Below are positions 56,940 to 64,000 of a stretch of DNA of 64,000 bases, in pieces (within the stretch, counting starts at the first letter, position 1; each line of letters opens with the position of its first letter). Made by a program: the position numbers and the translations under genes. The notes under the pieces were generated by a model. That model did not search any database, had not been told where the DNA came from, and worked only from the letters and a program-made list of their open reading frames with translations. Source of the DNA: Orthonyx spaldingii (taxonomy: Eukaryota > Chordata > Aves > Passeriformes > Orthonychidae); the NCBI GenBank assembly GCA_013397795.1, contig VZTJ01001390.1, forward strand, positions 1,041,033 through 1,105,032, given 5' to 3'.

Positions 56940-57476
56940 GATCTTTTTTTAACTGTATGCTGTTCAGTAGAGGACACAGCCAATTCTCAGTCACCACTAC
57001 CTACCCTTTCCAGAGTGTGTCCCCCAGCTCAGTGCTGCCCTTCCCACAGGAATGTCAGGTCGTTTCCTACTCATGGTGACTGTAACCCATCAAGGAATTA
57101 TTTTTTTTACACCATCATCTAGCACAGTTGAGATGCACTATCTGGATGCTACACTGAAGCTGAAGCTTTGACTGAGCACAAAGCATGAGCAAGTACAATG
57201 AGGTCAATATATTCCTTGTCAAAGATCTTGTGATAAAATCATTTACATCAGCAATCGATCTCAAACTATGAGGTGCTGTAAGAACTAAAAACAGTTTTAG
57301 GGTAACTCCTCCATTATCTGCAACTATTTCCCAGACACTAATACACAGAACATAGCAATGAAAAACACTTGATACAAGTGATCTAAACGCAGGAGCTCCA
57401 GCAAGTTAAACAGAACCATAGCTGCCTTAAACCTGTAGCAGTTCCCCTACGGATGGCAGGGAAAAGAAAGAAAGGT

Positions 57477-59074
57477 TCAACAGTCATATCTCATGTCTAT
57501 AGCTTCATCCAAACTTTTCTCATCGTGTGTACTGGCAGCTAAAAACGTCGTTACTGGTGACCCTGTCACATTGATTACACTGGTGCTTGTGCTGGCATTG
57601 CGCACGGCAATGCTTGTCACATTAATGCCCAAAGTAAGCCGAGTCTGCTCCAAGGCCTTTTCTGGCACTGCAAAGGCCTCCAGCTTCTTCTCCCCGTTTG
57701 CCATGTAGGAGTTTTGGCAGCCACGGCATATGCAGTCAAGGCAGGCTTTGCGGTTAGAGTAGCAAGGGCAGCGTTGGCCACGGCATGTAAGAACACTTGG
57801 ATTTTGGGTGGCACGACCACATTTGCACCCTTTCTTTTCTTGTGGCTTTTTATACACAGTTTTTGTCGGGCTTCCTGGCATAACGTTACTGCTGGGAACT
57901 TTCTCCTTTGCCTTGTCTTTTGTTTTCAGCACCCCCGGTTTGGCTTTCGGGTGGGATTTCTTAGGGGCATGTTCTAAGTTCTTTTTCATGCTTTTGTTAG
58001 ACAGGAGCACAGTTTTACTGATTTTGGGAGTAGTTCCTCCATTAGGTACAGTCGCAATGGGCTGCAAGGACATTTTGTTCTCCTGTTTGACCGTCACGGG
58101 AGCGGACGCTCCCAGCGTCGGGCCGCAGATGATGCTGGAGATGGGCAGAGGCTGAACCTTCTCGCTGTCGCTCTCGGAGCGAGAGCGCTTCCTGTTCAGC
58201 TTCACCACCTTGGGCGTGGCCGCCGTGCAGGAGAGCCCGTGAGGAGAAGCATCTGTGGACATGAAAATGTTATGGCTGAGGGGAGGGGGGGAGAGCTGCA
58301 GGAAGGGGCCGTTGGCCATGTTGGCCTCCAGGCCGGGCTGCAGGCCGGAGTCGCACACCTCGGTGCTGGACACGGTCTCCAGGCTGCGCAGCACCTCCTC
58401 CACGCTGAGCAGCAGCGACCCGCCCGGCTTGATGTCCTCGCTGAAGCCGCAGATGTCGATGCCCGCGGGGCACAGGTCGCTGGTGGCCACCGTGTCACAC
58501 ACGGGCTGCAGGCTGCCGGGCAGCTCCTCGCTCTTGATGTAGTCGCCGGTGCCGCACACGTCGATGGCGCTGGCGTGCTCGGGGGAGGGGATGCTCACGC
58601 CCAGCTTCTCCACGGCCAGCCCGTTGCAGGGGGGCAGCCCGTTGATGACCGAGCCCCGCAGGTCCAGGCCGGGGGTGCTCTCGGGCAGCGCCGTGAAGCC
58701 CCCGGGCGCGTCCGGCGCCAGCTCCGAGGTGGAAGGGACCGGGGAATGCGTCAGGCACAGAGCCAGCGCCGCGTCCGAGGGCTTCTCCGGCTCCTCGTGC
58801 AGTGGTGCCCCATCCTTGAGCAGAGCCAGCAGGTCTGCGGAGCAATCCACGGCCTGGATGATGTCCCGGGCCAGCGGCGTCTGCGTGATGTACTCGCACA
58901 GCTTCTTGTAGCAGTTCACCAGGATGCTCAGCTGCTTGTTCTCCTCGAACTGCTCGTAGTCCTTGCACCAGCTACACGAGGGCTTCATCATCATCTTCTT
59001 GCCTTTACACGTTTTGCAGACATAATGCTGACAATTGGAGTTGGTAGGAGCAATAGGGTCTTGTAGCAAATTTC
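57477..59074 (-). CDS. MSL2: MSL2 terminal coding exon (E3 ubiquitin ligase of the MSL complex)
   Basis: Encodes nearly all of MSL2, the RING E3 of the MSL complex (MSL1, MSL2, MSL3, MOF). It ubiquitylates histone H2B (Lys34 in mammals) with MSL1, supports H4K16 acetylation in the nucleus, and can ubiquitylate p53. Minus-strand reading begins after CTCCCGCAG with two bases completing a Gly codon, then NLLQDPIAPTNSNCQHYVCK, the second half of the RING with the remaining ligands C-H-C-C...C-W-C. A Ser/Pro-rich linker follows. It includes DICGFSEDIKPG and a basic RKRSRSESDSEK motif. Next is the CXC DNA-binding domain at about 57835-57710 (KKGCKCGRATQNPSVLTC, then CPCYSNRKACLDCICRGC; nine cysteines), then the invariant tail ending DMRYDC. 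The stop TGA is at 57479-57477. The first exon, with the RING start, is outside the window. Translation from codon TTG at 59069 is not the true start. The 5' part of the exon is unusually GC-rich. Confidence 0.97.
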
Positions 59075-62000
59075 CTGCGGGAGAAAGAAAGAGGAAGATT
59101 ACAATGGATTTAAGGCAGGTTTCCGGGACACTATGGGATGGATTTTTTGAATTATCAAAAAAAATTGCCTCAAAAAGTTCAGTTATTCACAAGAAGACAT
59201 CCCATCTGTACAAATTCTCGCAGCTGCCAACCTGGTTTTAAAACAACATTGGATAAAATTAGAAGAAAACCATCACACCCTGATTTGTTGTGTGCTGCAG
59301 CCTTTGAAACATTCTCAACCACAACACTACTGATCCCCTTCTCCTCTTCCGCTCTGTCCATGGAAACTTACAGAACACACAAGATTTCTATGAATTTACC
59401 ACAAGTGCAATAATAAACTCCCATGACAATTTCCTGCAGAGATTTTAATGGAATTAGTAAAAACAAATGGCAACAGAGCAGAGGGAAAACTGCAAAAAGA
59501 ATGTAAAAATGATGAAATATCCACCCCTGAAGGGAAGAAGACACAGCAGCCGTTGTGTTATTTTTCATTTAGCATTTAGTGAAGCCATCAGAATAAAGGA
59601 TTTTCTTCAAGACTTTACTGTTTAGAAAAAAAACTAATAAAAATCAGCTACTAAAGGAATCCACACACACCTGACAGACCAGAAAGTTTCAGACTCCCAG
59701 CAGTGACAGTCTGGAAAGTTTTGTCTGCAGATCCCCAAAACTTTAAAAACCTGGAAGAATGGTTTTGTTTTTCCTTAAGAACAACTCAAATATTACCTAA
59801 GGATAAAATATGAAAGAACAAGAGAAGCTAAATTCTGTATAGAAACACTCCAACTAGTTCCTATATCCAGAAAGTGACAGTATTGCTTTGCTATTTCCAG
59901 GCAGCTCTAGGCCAGAAAGATATTCCATCTCCTAAATTAAATTGCAGAGTATCTATAGTCAGCCCCAGCAACAGGCCTCCCTCCCCTCCCAGCAGCACAT
60001 TCTCAGCTTTGATCAGACCCTCCTCCCATAAGGAGCCTCTGCTGGATGAGTTACAGCCATCAGGGAATTCCCACCCAGATTTTCCAAAGTGAAAACAGCC
60101 TGCTGCAACAAGTGAACAAAATTAAACAACTTGGGAAGAGGAAGCAAAGTGCATGTATCAAATCAGACTGGGATAAAACCCCCAAAATATCGAGGACACT
60201 TTCTCTCATTGCTCCCTTCTCTGATCCCTTTTCCCTGCATTCCCTGATCCCTCTTTGGGAAGGGGCTGTTCCCAGCCCTCCACCTGAGCCATCTTTCAGT
60301 AGGTGTGGCTTGATGTAAACTGGGTTTTGAGCAACAAATCACCAGAGTCAGTGCTCAGGCTGCCATCCCAGAGTATTTTTTAATAAATGGAGAGAAATAC
60401 AGTTGTTCACAAGCTGGCAGGGGCACAGACAGTGGCACAGCATGAGCCCTGCTGTGACAGTGTGACAAGACCCCGCCACCAGAAGACACAAAACACTCAT
60501 CACATCAAGCCAGGAAGATTTAAAGCCAACAGATGGAACATGAAGTCACACAGTCCAACCTGCAGGGGGAATTATTGGGGTTTTTCCCAAGTTCCCTTGA
60601 AATGACACAATCTAAACAGCAACACAGACTGAGGTGGTCCTAAGATGGGACTTGATTTTAGAAGAAAAGTTCCCTGAAGAGAACAAAACCAAAGCTTTAA
60701 ATGCCCCCAGCTCCTGGCAGAAGTCATGTCCTTCAGCAGAGAGTTCCCCAACAATGGCCCAGCCCCCCTGGGACCAGCAGGAGCCGTGCCCTGGCCAGTG
60801 CTGACACTTCAGAGCCTTGGGACTACAGTGCTCCCAGGGCCAAAAGCCAGCAGCATCCATTAATTCCCAATTAATTAATGACACAAAGCAGCTGGGTGCA
60901 ATCCTCATCCACCTGTAGCCTCTCTTGGCTCCTCAGGACAATAAGGCCGAGTTGTGATGCTTTACAGAACTAAAATACTTCAGAGATGGCACGAAATAAA
61001 CAAAATACCACTTTAACTTTTAATTAGATTTTTAAAAAAGGCATCACCAACTGTGTGTTTTATTTCTCCAAAAATAAATTTGGCTGGAACTCCTGAATAA
61101 GTACAAATGCTAAAAGAGGATACAGAAAAATTTAAATTTCCGAGGCTTTGAGGGAAAATCCAGACGGCCTGACAAGACAAAACACTTCACATGCTCTCAC
61201 TGATAGGAAGAACAGAGCAACCTCTACTCCCAGTAAATGCCAGGCATCCTACACTGGAGAGACATTAGGAATGCCTGAGCTGTGGGAATATTTTCAGTGT
61301 CAACTCATATGTCATTGAATATTCATTCTTCAAAGTTTCCCTCTTGTATGGATTGTGTGGCACTGTCACTCTCCTCAGCCTTAGTACTGGCAAGTTAAAA
61401 AAAACAAAGGGTCAACCATCAGGTGCTAATTCCCATAAAATTAAGTTTCATTCCTTGAAATACTCAGGAACACTCAGTCAGCAGCACTGTCCCACAAACA
61501 GCAACTGAGCTGCTTTGGAACCTGGAGGTTTTGCAAGGCCAAGATCTCACTTCTGTCTGGTGGCCATCAGTGCTACCCCTCTCTAGAAATTACAAAATTT
61601 ACACAGATCTCCAAGATATACACATGGTGGACGCTGAAGGTAATATTTTCCATGCTTATAATTTAGTATTTCTCTAAGCTAAGTGTAATTGTTCATTTTA
61701 TTGTTCATTATTCATTTCTATTTTATTTTTTCATTCAGCTGCATTAGACGTGTCCACGATTACTCACGGCAGACCTTCAGTTTTACAGCCCTGATGTTAC
61801 TGAACCCTGCCCTGTCTTTTCTCACCCTCTTTTGGAAGGGGTTTATCAATACACCAAAAGCAAAATCACCTTCTTACAAAGCCTCCAATACGAGACTCGC
61901 CCTCCCCATCAGCTCTTAACTATCCTGATTTCACAAAGGTTGACTAAATATTAAGATCAGCACCGACAATTCATGAGGAGCATATACAGAGGAAAAACTT

Positions 62001-64000
62001 TTAATACATTATTTACCAAACATCCCAGCTGATCTGGAAAGGCTGTCCCGGGAGCGAGGTCACTTAAACCCACAGAAATACTTCCTCTTGTGGTCCTTGA
62101 TGAGCTGCAGGGACAGGGGAAGCATCTGCAAATTGTGTCTCTGAGACCAAAGGGAGGAGAAGGATCTGGAATCAAAGCAATTGTTTGGTGTCTGTAGCCA
62201 CCAAATGTGCTCCTGATGGACGAAATTCACTGGGAAGAAAAGCCTGAGCAGGTACCTCCGGCTGTTCTCACCTATCCTCAGCAAAGGCAGGAAAGGGCTA
62301 AACACAAATACCTAATTTAGGGTCCTTGGAAATGCTACTGGAACATTAATCACTGAAAATTATCTTGGCTTTGCCAACAACCCAAAGTCTTAAGAATGAT
62401 GCCATTATTAAATCTTAATTTCATGAAGTAAAATAGGAAAAAATAGGTCAAATTTTTTTACAAATACAGATGTATCCCTGGGGTTCATCCCCACCGTTTG
62501 TCAGGCAGAAGGCAGCCTTTGCATTTCGGGATTAAACATCGTCTGGTTGTTTCTACTAAAATAATTGGCAACAGCCAGAAAGCTCCAACAAGTTGCCATG
62601 GCCAAGCTGCAGAGCCCAGGAGCTCCTGAAGGACAGGAGCTGGTTCTCCCCGACTGTGACACCTCTGCACAGGGGTTTGTGCTCAGCCAGCCCTGAGCTT
62701 CAGCTGCAGCACCCGGGAAGGAAAAGCCCTGCTCTCCCCACCTCCTTCCCTGAACGGCTCCCTGCCTCCACACAGCACCTTCTCACACAAGAAATGATCA
62801 GCTGGAGCCCGCTGAAGAAAGAGCAGCTCAACGAGGCTTTAAAGCAAAACACAACAGAAAATACCCTCACAAAAGCAGCGTTTCCCGAGTTGGATAAACC
62901 CCCTAAAAGCACTATTTGCAAAACTATCTGACGACAGACAGGCAGGCATATGATGAGCAGCAAAAAGGTCTGTCAGCCATCTGCAGAGGAATACAACAAA
63001 TGTGTGGGATCTGTTTTAGATGGGTGGGACATCTGGGTACTTCCTAGAAAACAAGAAAACTGAACACACTCAGACTGACAGAGGTTACTGCAAGGGCCAG
63101 CGGCCAAGGACAGGACAGCAGGGAAAGGTCTCACACATCCCAAGCCCCAACACCGCCACCTTCCACACCTACGCTTGGGGTTGCCTGGACCGTGGTGGAT
63201 TTGATGCATTTCACCAAAACTGCACCAAAGTCAGGAGCCAGATTCCCCAGGATGTCTGTCCCACCCCTGCCCTAGCAGCTGTCCCAGGTAGAAAAATGTT
63301 TGGCAGCTCCTCTCGCTGCAATCCGCTGGATCCCCCGTCACCCAGGTATCCCACCCACTGCACAGCATTCCCAAAGCACGTTCCCAAAACACATCTGCTC
63401 TCAGCTCAGACACCAACACACCTCTGCAATGCTCCAAGGGCAAAGCTCTGAACCCACGGCGGCACAACACGGCGTGGAGGCAAGGGCAGCTCACAGCAAC
63501 CACACCACAGGTGTGTGATCCCTTCATGGGCTTCCAGACAAGGTTCTGTACACAGAAATTGTTTCAATTCAGCCAAAAAGCAGAAATAAAAAAATGTTCC
63601 CCAAGACTCCCAGCGCAGAACTCTGAGGAACAATGAGAGTTTCCCTGTGAACTATGTGGAATTATTTCTCCCTCCAAACACCACGCTGCCCTTAGAATTA
63701 GAATTTGACCAAAGACATCCACAAACACTCTTGGATTCCCCACTGGATGAAATGGAAACATGGGGGACACAAAAGAAGCACTAAAAAAAACCCCAAATCA
63801 ACTAAAAGTACTTATTTCAAAATTTTGTCAGAGAAAACATTCTACTGGCTACTGAATATTTCTGAGCATCCTCCATCAACACACAACTACGAAAAATTAG
63901 CTAAAGACATTATTACCCTCATATAGGTACAGTTGTGATTAATGAATTAATGATTGTATAACTCTCTGAAAACATAAAAACTGCATTGTTTTTGCCTGAA
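59075..64000 (-). other. MSL2: MSL2 intron 1 (partial)
   Basis: Minus-strand intron upstream of the terminal exon, running past the window end. The acceptor is TTTCTCCCGCAG at 59086-59075. I searched for the conserved first-exon peptide (RING start with a CCVC-type motif) and found none, and no CpG island is present, so exon 1 and the promoter lie beyond 64000. No repeat family or RNA gene recognised. Confidence 0.75.

Larger units (their letters stand above)
54988..57476 (-). other. MSL2: MSL2 3' UTR (probable)
   Basis: AT-rich, gene-free sequence downstream of the MSL2 stop. The extent is set by a hexamer AATAAA on the minus strand at 54993-54988, giving about 2.5 kb, in keeping with the roughly 2 kb UTR of mammalian MSL2. 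A proximal signal at 56939-56934 would give a short form of about 540 bases. Plus-strand open frames here are short and unsupported. Confidence 0.6.

Noticed and set aside
58239..59066. 275-codon frame antisense to MSL2
   Set aside because: A by-product of G/C third positions in MSL2; translation is Gly/Ala/Val/Gln/Leu-rich with no family.
59067..59069. MSL2 translation start at 59069
   Set aside because: The codon is TTG within GNLLQDP of a continuing protein, and a splice acceptor lies immediately upstream. The true start is in an exon outside the window.
1..64000. tRNA, rRNA, snRNA, CRISPR, bacterial or viral elements, or a novel multi-gene system
   Set aside because: No cloverleaf with A/B box pair, no regular spacer array, no viral domains, no clustered short genes. 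The window is ordinary vertebrate genic DNA.

Overview
This is a vertebrate nuclear genome window, most likely from a bird. It holds one complete gene and the last exon of a second, arranged tail to tail. The gene on the plus strand is PPP2R3A, the B'' regulatory subunit of protein phosphatase 2A. The gene on the minus strand is MSL2, the RING-type E3 ubiquitin ligase of the MSL histone-acetylation complex. The same neighbours and orientation occur on human 3q22. The bird assignment rests on three things: PPP2R3A is compact (about 49 kb), all recognisable interspersed repeats are CR1 LINE fragments of several ages, and no mammalian SINEs are seen.

Layout. 1-320 is a CpG-rich segment, probably the promoter and 5' noncoding part of the long PPP2R3A transcript. 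After about 11 kb of intron, a very large coding exon (ATG at 11691, donor at 13632) encodes the 647-residue N-terminal half of isoform PR130. A separate first coding exon at 19563-19694 encodes the 44-residue N-terminus of isoform PR72. Both end in phase 0 and splice to the same exon at 26466. Eleven further coding exons follow, ending at the stop at 49256-49258. I assembled all junctions by hand. The phases agree throughout, giving a predicted PR130 of 1121 aa and PR72 of 518 aa. Both share the PP2A-binding core and two EF-hand calcium loops (40761-40796 and 43362-43397). A poly(A) signal lies at 49524.

The roughly 5.4 kb between the genes (49545-54987) has no supported gene. It holds an (AAT)6 microsatellite, a long A-run containing an ambiguous base, two GC-rich patches and a CR1 3' end. 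MSL2 then runs on the minus strand: a probable 3' UTR (about 57476 down to 54988), the terminal coding exon (59074-57477: second half of the RING finger, linker, CXC domain and C-terminus) and the beginning of a long intron reaching the window end. The first MSL2 exon is outside the window.

Functionally the two genes are neighbours, not partners: PPP2R3A targets PP2A to substrates in a calcium-sensitive way, and MSL2 acts on chromatin (H2B ubiquitylation and MSL-dependent H4K16 acetylation). No RNA gene, CRISPR array, virus or new multi-gene system was found. The points worth a second look are the internal PR72 promoter, a 36-bp minisatellite with a 12-residue reading period, an abrupt GC shift inside the MSL2 exon, a diverged repeat pair at 46.5/51.7 kb, and one unexplained minus-strand ORF at 32.2-32.7 kb.
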